From NCBI RefSeq assembly GCF_004339245.1, contig NZ_SMGG01000003.1, forward strand, positions 23,106 to 87,105: DNA of 64,000 nt, given 5' to 3'. The stretch comes from Seleniivibrio woodruffii. Its GTDB lineage: Bacteria; Chrysiogenota; Deferribacteres; Deferribacterales; Geovibrionaceae. The position numbers were made by a program, and so were the translations under genes. The notes under the pieces were generated by a model. It saw nothing but the letters and a program-made list of their open reading frames with translations. It had not been told where the DNA came from and made no database searches. This document shows positions 17,911 to 27,024 of this stretch, piece after piece (position 1 is the first letter of the stretch; each line of letters begins with the position of its first letter).

Positions 17911-17955
17911 AATCCCATCCTAGAGAGGTAGTTGCCCAGTACATTCCCAAAGGTG

Positions 17956-17994
17956 CAGGTACCTGACCAGTAACAAACTTTTCTTATCAGATAA
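17956..17994. promoter_or_regulatory. Two small palindromes between the divergent membrane-protein and HTH genes
   Basis: CAGGTACCTG (17956-17965) and TTATC-A-GATAA (17984-17994) lie in the 122-bp divergent intergenic region. They are candidate operators for the HTH protein; no binding rule is known. Confidence 0.35.
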
Positions 17995-18032
17995 AAAAAG
18001 CTATGTCTAGGTAAACAAAACAGGAGGCTACG

Positions 18033-18215
18033 ATGGATAAACCTATGAATGTAGAGGAAGTGGCAATATACCTGCACAAAGCTGTTAGCACCATTTATCA
18101 AATGACACACAAAAAGCAAATTCCACATATCAAGGAAGGCGGCAACCTTTTATTTGACAGAGATGACATTAATAATTGGCTCGCAAGTAAAAAAGTACCT
18201 GTTAGGAAATGCTAA
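18033..18215 (+). CDS. Small HTH_17 / excisionase-like DNA-binding protein
   Basis: 60 residues forming a MerR-like winged helix of the AlpA/excisionase type: NVEEVAIYLHKAVSTIYQMT, then IPHIKEGGNLLFDRDDINNW. Such proteins act as recombination directionality factors or transcriptional activators in integrated elements. AGGAGG precedes the ATG. Its stop overlaps the start of the relaxase gene by one base (TAATG), so it is translationally coupled to the mobilization gene, which points to a joint control of excision and transfer. Confidence 0.85.
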   Translation: MDKPMNVEEVAIYLHKAVSTIYQMTHKKQIPHIKEGGNLLFDRDDINNWLASKKVPVRKC

Positions 18216-20893
18216 TGAGCCTTGCTCGTTCTATATCAGCTTCAAACGCTGAAAAATACTATTATGAAAAAGACCCGCTCCTTAGTAAAGAACCTGAAGG
18301 CAACTCAAAATGGCAAGGACAAGGTGCTGAAAAGCTGGGGCTAAATGGACAAGTATCGAAAGATACCTTTGTAAAAATACTTGATGGTAGGCATCCAGAG
18401 ACTGGTCAAAGGTTAGTTGCACTTGGAGTAAATGGTGAACACCGAGCTGGAATAGATTTTGTCTTCTCACCGCCTAAAAGCGTCTCTATATATGCATTAC
18501 ATGGCGGACACGCTGAAATACTCAAAGCTCATCAAGAAGCTGTCAGAGACACGATAAAACATATTGAGACCATTGTTACCTCAAGAAGCACGGAGAATGG
18601 TCAAACAAAATATCAGAATACTAGCAATGTTGTAGCCGCGACATTTATGCATTCCACATCCAGAGCCAATGATCCGCAGCTACATACACACGCAATAATT
18701 ATGAACATGACAGAATCCAACGGAGAATGGAAAGCAGTCTCAAATGAATCCCTATTTATTTCTCAAAACATTATCAATCAGGTTTATCAGAACCATTTGG
18801 CTCAAAATATTGTTGAGCTTGGATATAGTATAGACCGCAGAGGATCGTCATTTGAGATATCTGGCTTTAAACAGGAGTGGATTGATCAATTCTCTAAAAG
18901 GTCAGATGAGGTCACAAAATACCTGAATGAAAATATTGATAAACTACGTGAACAGTATCCTGAAGCCTCAGAGCAGAAGTTAAAAGACTTAGCTATTTTG
19001 GCCAGCAGAGATGAAAAAGACAAATCCATTACCTCAGCAGAATTGAAAGACCTGTGGGAATCTCAGGTCAGCCGAGACAGCATAGAACAAGCCGTCTGTA
19101 ATTCCATTGAGCAGCAACTTCAAAGCTACACATTAGAAAAGACAGCGGATCTTATTACAGAAAACCAGAACACTTTTACAAAAGAACTGTTCGCAGAAAC
19201 ATACCTCAAGCTAAATGTTGGCTCACGCACTATTGAAGATTTCAAAATAGAGCTCCAAAAGTCTCTTTCAAATGAACAAATTCAAAAAGTTGGAGAAGTC
19301 CCAACAAGAATAGGCGCTCGGACAATCAATTTACCGCAAGCGATCTACACAACAGCCAATGTAATAGAAACAGAAAAAGCGATTCTAAACACTATTGAAA
19401 ACCAGAAGAGTATCAAATCATATATGACGGCTGAACTGGTGAGCCAGTATCTTGAAAACACCTCATTGACTGCTGGACAACAACAACTTGTAGAGCATAT
19501 TGCAACTACAGATAAACGATTCTCATTTATTCAAGGAGACGCAGGAACGGGCAAAACATATGCTCTGGATATGGTTGCGAGCATCTTGCAGCAAGAATCT
19601 GAAGTTAAGATTATCGGAGCCTCATTCACAGGGAAAGCCGCCGCAGAAATTGAGGAAAAAACTAGCGGTAATATTCAGGCTCATACACTCCATAGCCTTC
19701 TGAACAACTGGGATCAGCATATTAAACTTGATCAAGCATCACTTCTTATCGTTGATGAAGCTTCGATGATTTCATCTAAGCAATTCGCATCTATTATTGC
19801 ACATGCTCAACAAACTGACACCAGAGTCATATTTATAGGTGATACAAAACAGCTTCAGCCAATTCAGGCTGGGCAAATTTTCAAAGACGCTATCGACAAA
19901 TTCGGTGCAGACGTAGTTCTCTCTGAGAATTTACGTCAACAGACCTCACTTGCTCAAGAGATAGTCGGATCGGTTAAAGATTACCACCAGGGAATAAATG
20001 ATAATGGTGTACATCAAGCTTTTTCATCGTTATCTGCCAACGACAAAATTCATGAACAATCGGATTTCACCAGCAAAGCTATTAAAGACTATATTTCAAA
20101 TATTCAGGCGAATAAGGATACCTTGCTTCTGACACATAAGAATGACCTTAAAGATACATTGAATATTAATATTAGAGATCGTCTATTAGATAGCAACACT
20201 CACCGTTTTGAACTCACTGTCAGAGAACAGATAAATATTAGCCAAACCGATAAATTTAATTCACACAGCTATGAAGCTGGACAGAGCATATTTATAACAG
20301 CAGCCATTGATAATTTTAAAGCTGGCTCAGAATGGCAGATTTCATCTATAGACCATGAAAACAACAGCCTTAATGTCATAAATCCCAAAGGCTACACTGA
20401 ATCAATCGACCTATCGGAACACGGAAACCACATTTCAGCATTTACAGAGCAGACAAAAGAATTCGCCATAGGAGACAAAATAGTCTTCGAAAAGAATGAT
20501 TACCTTATTGATGTCAAAAATGGGCAGACAGGGCAAATAGAGAGCTATGAGAACGGTATTCTCTCAATCAACAAAGACAACGGCGATTCAGTTAATTTCA
20601 AACCTGAAAACTATAATTACCTTGATTATGGGTACGCTCTGACAGTCCACAAAGCTCAGGGGCAGACATGCGACACTGTCCAGTATGTCACCGAATCTAA
20701 CGACAAAATGATTAATTCTGAAAGCTTCTACGTGGCAATGACCAGAGCCACAGATGACATAAACATATACACCGATGACGCTGACAAACTCGCAGATCGG
20801 GCAAGCATTCATGAAAACGAAATATCGCTTCATGACATGCTTGAGAACACCAACACCCACGAAACAGAAATTGACAACCAGATAGAATTTTAA
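18215..20893 (+). CDS. MobF-family conjugative relaxase with helicase domain (TrwC/TraI type)
   Basis: 892 residues. Nicks one strand at the transfer origin, stays bound to it and unwinds it during mobilization. The ATG at 18215 is chosen over one at 18209 because AGGA is better spaced and it gives TAATG coupling. The N-terminal relaxase domain has the catalytic tyrosine cluster YYY at residues 15-17, GIDFVFSPPKS, and the metal-binding histidines H146, H157 and H159 in HSTSRANDPQLHTH. The SF1 helicase part has Walker A GDAGTGKT (about 441-448), LLIVDEAS (about 509-516), GDTKQLQPI and the C-terminal GYALTVHKAQGQT, YVAMTRA. It is shorter than F TraI and close to TrwC length. It is intact. Confidence 0.95.
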   Translation: MSLARSISASNAEKYYYEKDPLLSKEPEGNSKWQGQGAEKLGLNGQVSKDTFVKILDGRHPETGQRLVALGVNGEHRAGIDFVFSPPKSVSIYALHGGHAEILKAHQEAVRDTIKHIETIVTSRSTENGQTKYQNTSNVVAATFMHSTSRANDPQLHTHAIIMNMTESNGEWKAVSNESLFISQNIINQVYQNHLAQNIVELGYSIDRRGSSFEISGFKQEWIDQFSKRSDEVTKYLNENIDKLREQYPEASEQKLKDLAILASRDEKDKSITSAELKDLWESQVSRDSIEQAVCNSIEQQLQSYTLEKTADLITENQNTFTKELFAETYLKLNVGSRTIEDFKIELQKSLSNEQIQKVGEVPTRIGARTINLPQAIYTTANVIETEKAILNTIENQKSIKSYMTAELVSQYLENTSLTAGQQQLVEHIATTDKRFSFIQGDAGTGKTYALDMVASILQQESEVKIIGASFTGKAAAEIEEKTSGNIQAHTLHSLLNNWDQHIKLDQASLLIVDEASMISSKQFASIIAHAQQTDTRVIFIGDTKQLQPIQAGQIFKDAIDKFGADVVLSENLRQQTSLAQEIVGSVKDYHQGINDNGVHQAFSSLSANDKIHEQSDFTSKAIKDYISNIQANKDTLLLTHKNDLKDTLNINIRDRLLDSNTHRFELTVREQINISQTDKFNSHSYEAGQSIFITAAIDNFKAGSEWQISSIDHENNSLNVINPKGYTESIDLSEHGNHISAFTEQTKEFAIGDKIVFEKNDYLIDVKNGQTGQIESYENGILSINKDNGDSVNFKPENYNYLDYGYALTVHKAQGQTCDTVQYVTESNDKMINSESFYVAMTRATDDINIYTDDADKLADRASIHENEISLHDMLENTNTHETEIDNQIEF

Positions 20894-20983
20894 GACTCGG
20901 AAAAGGAGGATACTTCACGCAACCATGTTGCTTTGAAGAATCAGAAGAAAATTAAAGAATATAAGTAAGTTAAATAAAGAATT

Positions 20984-21041
20984 CTGTAATGCAAAATGCA
21001 TGACAGAGTGTGCGAAAAATTGCTGAAACGTCTGGCCAGAC
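20984..21041. other. Candidate transfer origin (oriT) region or relaxosome operator
   Basis: The 189-bp gap between the relaxase and the RHH gene contains CTGTaATGCA-aaa-TGCATgACAG (20984-21006, one mismatch) and the perfect palindrome GTCTGGCCAGAC (21030-21041). In MobF systems such as R388 the origin lies beside the accessory RHH gene. The nick site is not identified. Confidence 0.4.
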
Positions 21042-21082
21042 AATGCACTGACAACGCACGACAAAATTAATACGGAGGACAG

Positions 21083-21466
21083 ATGTATAAGAACATCACT
21101 TTCAGGATCAGTTTTGCGGATTATGCCGCTATCCAGTCCTTCGCTGAGTCAAAGAATATGACTATCAGCGAAGCGATCAGAGAGCTAATCCGAAGCATCG
21201 GCAAACAGAAAGCATTCGAGGCCAGATTAATGGATTTTATGAAAAAAATCGAATCTGAAATTAATGCTTCTGGCGATTATGACACCACACTTTTGAAACA
21301 GATCTTTGACGAGGTAATCAACGTCAACAAAGGTCTGGCTATCATGGTGAACAAACATAACCGGAACGAATGGGACGACATGGTAAAGATCAAAAAAGCT
21401 CTTTATCTATTATCAACTTCATCACCACAAACAGCAGCAGAAATGAAAAAGTTGCTGGAAAACTAA
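21083..21466 (+). CDS. Ribbon-helix-helix relaxosome accessory protein (TrwA/TraY-like)
   Basis: 127 residues. The first 40 residues form a ribbon-helix-helix: the strand NITFRISFADYAAI and helices around AESKNMTISEAIRELIRSIG. The rest is helical and may mediate contacts with the relaxase or coupling protein. GGAGG precedes the ATG. Located between the relaxase and coupling protein genes, it most likely binds the transfer origin and represses its own operon, as TrwA does; this is inferred from fold and position. Confidence 0.8.
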   Translation: MYKNITFRISFADYAAIQSFAESKNMTISEAIRELIRSIGKQKAFEARLMDFMKKIESEINASGDYDTTLLKQIFDEVINVNKGLAIMVNKHNRNEWDDMVKIKKALYLLSTSSPQTAAEMKKLLEN

Positions 21467-21476
21467 GGAGCATGTA

Positions 21477-23252
21477 ATGAGTGAAAATCATAATTACACA
21501 GGCTTTGAAGCGTGGCTTCATAACCTTAAAATGTCAATGAGGATGATGTTATTCATCCTCGCTGCTCTTGCAATTGTGTATGTAGCAGTAGTGGTAACTT
21601 ACGTCTACTTCTCGTATGACAAGGATCAGCTCTATTACATGTACAAGTGGCTATTGTCGGGCGCATTGGCAAAGACATTTCCGAATTTTACCATGCACCT
21701 GAACTATGACGGCAAGGTTATTGAAGTCGCAGCTCATAACCTGTTTTCAGTCTATTATGAGCAAGGCATGACAGATTTATTGGCTCTAAGGTCAGTAGCG
21801 ATAAAATCATTGTTAGTATTTCTGCTGTTCTTTCCGTTGCATAAGTTCTTCAGCAACAAAGCTAAGAGCCAATCAAAGGATGAGTACGCCAGAGGATCTC
21901 AACTAAGCACTCCAAAAGAGTTGAGAAAGCAGCTTAGAAAGGAACAACTGAGTTTACCGTTTGGAGAAGTCAAGATGCCTATCAAGGCAGAGGTGAAGCA
22001 TTGCTTCATAGTAGGAGCAACAGGCAAAGGGAAAACTGTCCTGACAAGCTCATTTATCGAAGAACTCAGAAGAAGAGGAGAAAAGGCAATCATCTATGAT
22101 TTTAAAGGTGATTACGTCAGCAGATTCTTTGATCCTGAAAGAGATTTGCTATTTAACCCTCTGGATAGCAGATCTATCAACTGGGATATCTTTTCAGATA
22201 TGAAAACGCCTATGGATATCATATCTATGACGGCCTCTCTGATTCCAGAGCAAGCCCATACATCACAGCCGTTTTTTAATTTGGCGGCAAGGGATGTATT
22301 TACAGGTGTTGTAAGTCACCTATTCCAGACAAACCAGAAGAATTATTCCACTCTATGGAACACACTGACTAAGTCGCCTGAAGAATTAGCAGAACTTCTT
22401 CGAAACACCAAAGGTGGCACAGCAGGAGCGGCACACATAGCAGACCCATCAAATAAACAGACAGGATCAGTTCTGTCAACAATGCACCTGTATTCTAAAA
22501 TCTTTGAATATTTCAAAGATGATAACGACTCATTCAGCATTGAAGAATGGGTGAAAAACGGATCAGGAATATTGTTCATCTCCAATTATGATAAGCTAAA
22601 AGAGACTCTTAAGCCGATTCTGACAATGTTCATAGATACAGTTGCCAGAAACCTGATATCTATGCCTGACGATCCAAATAACAGGCTGTTCTTTATTTTG
22701 GATGAGTTTGGAACTCTTCAGAAGATGCAGAGAATCGTTGAGCTTTTGACACTCTCCCGAAGTAAAGGAGGTGCAGTCTTTCTGGGTATTCAAGATATCG
22801 GCCAGATAGATAATATCTACGGCAAAGACCTCAGAAACACTATTATCAATGCTTGCGGCACAAATGCTATATTCGGTGTAAATGACCCAGACACTGCCGA
22901 CTTCTTAAGTCGCAAAATTGGCGATACTGAATATCACAAGGCTTTGAGCGGAATGACGTTCGGATCATCAGAAAGAAACTCTGTAAATATGCATAGGCAA
23001 AAAGTCAGAGAACCGCTGTTCATCTCATCGCAGATTATGCAGTTGCCTGATTTACAGTGCTATGTAAAATTCCCCAACTTTGCCGGCTGCATGACAACCT
23101 TAAAGCCTAAAAGTTACTCGGTGAATCAGGAAGAGTTTAAAATGAGACCAGATCTATCACTGGACAATATCTTTTGGGAACGACAAAAGATCCTTGATGA
23201 GCTACAAATCATCAAAACTGATCAAAACTCTTCTAAATTAGAGAAGTTTTAA
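21477..23252 (+). CDS. Type IV coupling protein (VirD4/TrwB family)
   Basis: 591 residues. A membrane-anchored DNA-pumping ATPase that brings the relaxosome to a type IV secretion channel. Two N-terminal membrane segments (MMLFILAALAIVYVAVVVTY and the one near SLLVFLLFFPLHKFF) precede the motor domain. Walker A is GATGKGKT (about 180-187) and Walker B LFFILDEFG (about 405-412), followed by LTLSRSKGGAVFLGIQDIGQ and the typical ACGTNAIFGVNDP. It starts 10 bp after the RHH gene and ends just before a strong terminator, so it closes the mobilization operon. No channel genes follow, so the element would use the channel of another element. Confidence 0.93.
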   Translation: MSENHNYTGFEAWLHNLKMSMRMMLFILAALAIVYVAVVVTYVYFSYDKDQLYYMYKWLLSGALAKTFPNFTMHLNYDGKVIEVAAHNLFSVYYEQGMTDLLALRSVAIKSLLVFLLFFPLHKFFSNKAKSQSKDEYARGSQLSTPKELRKQLRKEQLSLPFGEVKMPIKAEVKHCFIVGATGKGKTVLTSSFIEELRRRGEKAIIYDFKGDYVSRFFDPERDLLFNPLDSRSINWDIFSDMKTPMDIISMTASLIPEQAHTSQPFFNLAARDVFTGVVSHLFQTNQKNYSTLWNTLTKSPEELAELLRNTKGGTAGAAHIADPSNKQTGSVLSTMHLYSKIFEYFKDDNDSFSIEEWVKNGSGILFISNYDKLKETLKPILTMFIDTVARNLISMPDDPNNRLFFILDEFGTLQKMQRIVELLTLSRSKGGAVFLGIQDIGQIDNIYGKDLRNTIINACGTNAIFGVNDPDTADFLSRKIGDTEYHKALSGMTFGSSERNSVNMHRQKVREPLFISSQIMQLPDLQCYVKFPNFAGCMTTLKPKSYSVNQEEFKMRPDLSLDNIFWERQKILDELQIIKTDQNSSKLEKF

Positions 23253-23254
23253 CA

Positions 23255-23284
23255 AATAGCCCCTCGAAAGAGGGGTTATTTTAT
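23255..23284 (+). terminator. Terminator of the mobilization operon
   Basis: AATAGCCCCTC-gaaa-GAGGGGTTATT (one G-U pair) followed by TTAT, right after the coupling protein stop codon. Confidence 0.8.
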
Positions 23285-23325
23285 AATCTTTATATTTTAT
23301 AACTAAATTACTCTCAATTATATGC

Positions 23326-24162
23326 TCACATCATATTGTTTGCATATTTAATATCAAGAAGATTTATTTTATCAATTTTATCTTTATGAATAACGATACT
23401 GAGCTTTGCTGGATATTTAAATCTCATCTCACTAATTCGAAATGTCCATAGCATAATTTTGAGTAACTCCTCATCACTTATGGCCTTATGACCTTCAATA
23501 CATGTGATACCAGAGCCAAAAATTGGAGTAGATACGCTTTTTTGAGCGTAAACATTATTAACATTATCCCAAAATGTAATTAAAAACTCCAAATACTCAG
23601 GCATTGTAAGCCTTGCCTTATTTTTGTTATCAAATTTAGAAAATGCTGTTATCAAGTAGTCTTCATATACGCAAATTGTGCCTATTTGAAAACGATCTTT
23701 TTTACCTCGAGATCTTGTTTGAATAGTTCCTAATATTTGATTATTCTGAAGGTTATATGTGTTGATATATTCATCAAATTCAGCGACAGAAACATCCAGA
23801 TATTGATTGATGAATATTCCGTTTAATGAATGAGCTGCTATTACTTGATCATCAACTTGGGTATCAAAATACTCATTGAATGCAATTGCTTTTAATCCTT
23901 CTTGCTGGAAAAGATCACCCACCTTAATGATCACATCACTTCCTTCAATATTAATATCAATCTTATTTAAATTATTCGATTTAAACCAAATAATAAAATA
24001 AATCACTACTAATAGCACAAGAAAAATCCATCCATAAATAGTCTTATTATTAGCAGGGATATCAACAAAAAGAACAACCAACGACAGTATTGTACTTATA
24101 ACAGAAGTGGCCTTAAGAAAACTTCCAATAACCCTCTTATCGAAAAAACTTACTTTTGTCAT
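23326..24162 (-). CDS. Two-TM macro-domain effector of a type II Thoeris-like system
   Basis: 278 residues. Two membrane helices (about 14-35 and 41-60) are followed by a macro-like domain of the DUF6430/Thoeris type: KIDINIEGSDVIIKVGDLF, LKAIAFNEYFDTQVDD, ITAFSKFDNKNKARLTMPEY and a CIEGHKAIS loop. In type II Thoeris such TM-macro proteins sense a histidine-ADP-ribose-type signal made by the TIR partner and kill the infected cell; that mechanism is known for the family, not shown here. It lies 28 bp downstream of the TIR-like gene in the same direction, the expected order. The family match is by recognition of sequence pattern only. Confidence 0.8.
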   Translation of the reverse strand: MTKVSFFDKRVIGSFLKATSVISTILSLVVLFVDIPANNKTIYGWIFLVLLVVIYFIIWFKSNNLNKIDINIEGSDVIIKVGDLFQQEGLKAIAFNEYFDTQVDDQVIAAHSLNGIFINQYLDVSVAEFDEYINTYNLQNNQILGTIQTRSRGKKDRFQIGTICVYEDYLITAFSKFDNKNKARLTMPEYLEFLITFWDNVNNVYAQKSVSTPIFGSGITCIEGHKAISDEELLKIMLWTFRISEMRFKYPAKLSIVIHKDKIDKINLLDIKYANNMM

Positions 24163-24190
24163 GATTACCCTATTCCTATGCTAAGCGAAC

Positions 24191-24754
24191 TTAAGATTTG
24201 TATATATAAATATCTGCATCTCTTTTTGTGGATAACATAAAGTTTGTATTATTTAATGCTCTCTCAATTATACTCTTTTCAAGATGAATATGGAGAGTAG
24301 GAACTTTACTCATAGAGTCTCTGAAGATAGGAAGCTTATCCCATAGACTTTTTACACTATCTTTCAGATACCCGTTTGTCAAAAGACTCTCTTTAGTTGC
24401 ATACTCTGGATATATTACAATAACCGGTAGCTCTTGATTGTTAATTCCGTAGTCAATTTCTTCTCTCAGTGCCCTTGAATTTACGGTATTAGCACTAAGG
24501 AAAAGCACTATATTTTTTGAGTTTCTCAGACGTTCTCTTAGCCTTGGTTTCAAAGTAGTTTCCCAATCGCTATCATCTCGGACGTTGTATGTCTTGTTAT
24601 GTGAATCATTAAATGGAAATGAAGAATCCGTACTTTTCCAAGCTCTCAACAATTGATAATAAAGAAAGTCTTTTGTTGCATATGCTCCAAGTGTGCTTTC
24701 AACAAATGGTTCGGCGACGTAAAAAGCTGCGTAATTTCCATTTCTATAAGCCAT
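24191..24754 (-). CDS. TIR-like ThsB protein of a type II Thoeris-like system
   Basis: 187 residues of the MTH538/DUF1863 TIR-like fold: FYVAEPFVES, then FLYYQLLRAWKSTDSSFPFN, DSHNKTYNVRDDSDWETTLK, RLRERLRNSKNIVLFLSANT, REEIDYGINNQELPVIVIYP. Glu98/Glu99 sits in the helix where TIR NADases carry the catalytic glutamate. ThsB proteins detect phage and make an NAD-derived signal for the effector encoded next. The gene is divergent from the AbiJ-like gene across a 93-bp gap. The start ATG is the only in-frame candidate before the conserved N-terminal strand. Confidence 0.87.
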   Translation of the reverse strand: MAYRNGNYAAFYVAEPFVESTLGAYATKDFLYYQLLRAWKSTDSSFPFNDSHNKTYNVRDDSDWETTLKPRLRERLRNSKNIVLFLSANTVNSRALREEIDYGINNQELPVIVIYPEYATKESLLTNGYLKDSVKSLWDKLPIFRDSMSKVPTLHIHLEKSIIERALNNTNFMLSTKRDADIYIYKS

Positions 24755-24847
24755 GATTAATCCTCACAATTTAGAAAATATTCCAACATATCATCTTCAC
24801 ATCATGCTACAATAATTTCATAAAAGCTAATATAATTGAGGTATCAA

Positions 24848-25744
24848 ATGACAGAATTCTTCAGTGATCAAGAAAAAGGGAAAAAGGAACTTATTACTGA
24901 GAATATATCTAATAACTTATACAACACATTGTTAGAGCTACACGAAAGTTACAAAAATAACCTTTCTTTTTCTTTTAGCATGCTATGCAGCGATGGAGAT
25001 GGAGTGGTGTGCGGTTTCGATGAAAACAAATTTATAAGAAGGATCCAAAGCATAATACCAGACTTATCTTTTTCACTGATTAAAACAAATGCTTTTAATA
25101 AGCCAGAATCAGTAGACGAAAAACTCAATTATGCCATTATTGATTTTTTACAGTTCATTTATGATAACATTAAGGATTACGAAGTAATAAACTATCACTA
25201 TTATATGAAACACCATCATATCAAAGAAATTGTAACTGAAGATGCAAAAAATAAATTTAGAGAAGAAGTTAACCAACTTTTTGAAAGAAATGGCGTAGTT
25301 TTTTATCTTGATCAAAACGGCAGTATTAAAAGAAAACTACAAACAGGGATGCAAAATCTTATTAATAAGATTGATATATCAAAAACTGAAACCGAACTTA
25401 AAAAACATTTACTTGAGGCATGCTCACAAATTATTAGCCCTAAAACTGATGATAGAAAATATGCTTTGCGAGACCTTTGGGATGCTTTTGAAAGAATTAA
25501 AACAATTATAAATCCAAGTGATAAAAAGGATTCAGCAAATCAACTTGTAGATAGGATTGTTAAAATAGATAATCTTAATAAGTACATTATTGAAAATGAG
25601 TTTAAGCAATTAACAGAGATTGGAAATCAATACCATATAAGGCATGCTGAATTAACTCAGATAGATGTTAATGACATACATACCATAGACTACTTATTTT
25701 TCCGAATGATGGCATTGATCAATATTGCACTAAAGGTAATTTGA
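24848..25744 (+). CDS. AbiJ/HEPN-like putative abortive-infection protein
   Basis: 298 residues from the ATG at 24848, chosen over a TTG 4 codons earlier because GAGG precedes it by 6 bp. There is no signal peptide or membrane segment. The middle part (YYMKHHHIKEIV, then FREEVNQLFERNGVVFYLDQ) and the C-terminal helical part (ALRDLWDAFERIKTI, then LTEIGNQYHIRHAELTQ and YLFFRMMALINIAL) resemble AbiJ-type or related HEPN-like abortive infection proteins. The RH pair in HIRHAE could be an RNase motif, but this is weak. Its place beside the Thoeris pair supports a defence role. Confidence 0.7.
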   Translation: MTEFFSDQEKGKKELITENISNNLYNTLLELHESYKNNLSFSFSMLCSDGDGVVCGFDENKFIRRIQSIIPDLSFSLIKTNAFNKPESVDEKLNYAIIDFLQFIYDNIKDYEVINYHYYMKHHHIKEIVTEDAKNKFREEVNQLFERNGVVFYLDQNGSIKRKLQTGMQNLINKIDISKTETELKKHLLEACSQIISPKTDDRKYALRDLWDAFERIKTIINPSDKKDSANQLVDRIVKIDNLNKYIIENEFKQLTEIGNQYHIRHAELTQIDVNDIHTIDYLFFRMMALINIALKVI

Positions 25745-25768
25745 CCAAAATTACAACAAGGCTATAAT

Positions 25769-26845
25769 TTAAAGCTTTTCGACGGCATCACGAAGGTTTT
25801 TCTGATTGAGGTGGGCATAGCGTTTTGTAACTGTGATGTTGCTATGGCCAAGAAGCTCTGAGACGGTATAAAGACCGACTTCTTTTTGGACTAAACGGCT
25901 GGCGAAAGTGTGTCTGAGATCATGAAAATTAAAATCGTTTATCTCTGCTCTTTTAATTGCATTTTCATATGCGCCACGAATGCTTTTATTTTTAAAAAGT
26001 TTCTCTTCGTCTCCAATACTGCCACATTGATTAAAATATTCCACCAGAACGTCATATAAGGCATCATTAATAGGGATAAATCTTTGCTTACCATTTTTTG
26101 TATTGTGCTGAGCAATGATTATAGATCTATTTATCAAACTCACATTTTTACCTTTCAGAGTAAGTACTTCTGAGAACCTCATTCCTGTTTTCAACGCAAC
26201 TTGGACAATGTAGTATAAATTTTTATTTCTGCTTCTCCTGCATTCCGTAAGCACTCTTTCGACCTCTTCATTTGTCAAATATCTTGTGCGCTCATTAGAA
26301 ACAGGCATCTGTTTTATATGTCTCATTGGGTTAATTACGATAATATTCAGCTCAATAGCATAGTTCATCATCCGCTTAACCGTGGCAATATACCTGTTAA
26401 TAGTACTCTTGGAGATTTTACGTTCCAGTTGGAGATATTTAAGAAATTTATCAATATCATATTCAGTTACACTTTTAAGCAGGATATCCCCTAATTGTTC
26501 TTTAATAACTTTAAAGCGGCTTTTTTCCGATTTAAACGCTTTATTTTTCAGCCTGTAGTGAGGTGTGAATTGATTATCAATAAAGTCACTGAAGACTATA
26601 TTTTTAAGTTCTTTATTGACTTGCCCAACCTTTCTGTCAATAAGATCGTTTTTCTTTTTTGTTTCGAGTTCTTTCGCAAATTTTAGGCTATGCCCTGCAT
26701 GTTCCCAAACTTTTTTTCCATTAAACGTATAAACAATGTAGTAAAGCTTCTTTTTGTCCTTTTTCAGATCATTACCGCATTTACATGTGGAATTCTTCAA
26801 AGATACCTTTGCATGACACTGTGAACATTTAACCATAACAGCCAT
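25769..26845 (-). CDS. int: Tyrosine recombinase (integrase) of the element
   Basis: 358 residues from the ATG at 26843-26845, which has AAGAGG 6 bp upstream; a longer frame to 26902 runs through the arm-site repeats and is rejected. The N-terminus has a zinc-ribbon-like set Cys7, Cys10, Cys21, Cys23, then an arm- and core-binding SAM-like region (DIDKFLKYLQLERKISKSTI). The catalytic domain has TGMRFSEVL with the first Arg, HDLRHTFASRL, LGHSN and a tyrosine in RYAHLN. All catalytic residues of the family are present, so the enzyme should catalyse integration into and excision from tRNA-Leu. The gene lies at the right end with repeated TTTCTAAC sites just upstream. Confidence 0.93.
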   Translation of the reverse strand: MAVMVKCSQCHAKVSLKNSTCKCGNDLKKDKKKLYYIVYTFNGKKVWEHAGHSLKFAKELETKKKNDLIDRKVGQVNKELKNIVFSDFIDNQFTPHYRLKNKAFKSEKSRFKVIKEQLGDILLKSVTEYDIDKFLKYLQLERKISKSTINRYIATVKRMMNYAIELNIIVINPMRHIKQMPVSNERTRYLTNEEVERVLTECRRSRNKNLYYIVQVALKTGMRFSEVLTLKGKNVSLINRSIIIAQHNTKNGKQRFIPINDALYDVLVEYFNQCGSIGDEEKLFKNKSIRGAYENAIKRAEINDFNFHDLRHTFASRLVQKEVGLYTVSELLGHSNITVTKRYAHLNQKNLRDAVEKL

Positions 26846-26861
26846 ATTAAGCCTCTTTTGA

Positions 26862-26890
26862 TGTCTAACTTTTCTAACTATTTTTCTAAC
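26862..26890 (+). repeat. Right candidate integrase arm-binding sites
   Basis: TGTCTAAC (26862-26869, 7 of 8 bases), TTTCTAAC (26871-26878) and TTTCTAAC (26883-26890). The last two are 12 bp apart, as at the left end. They lie just upstream of the integrase start, so binding could also repress it. Confidence 0.5.
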
Positions 26891-27024
26891 CAGATATAGC
26901 AAATTATGCCAAAATGGATAGAAAAGTCAATAAATTTTACGAAGCCATCCCAGAAGTAAACCACTGTTAATAAATAGAATATAAAAGAATAATAATCCAG
27001 ATAAAAACAAATCAAAATAATACA

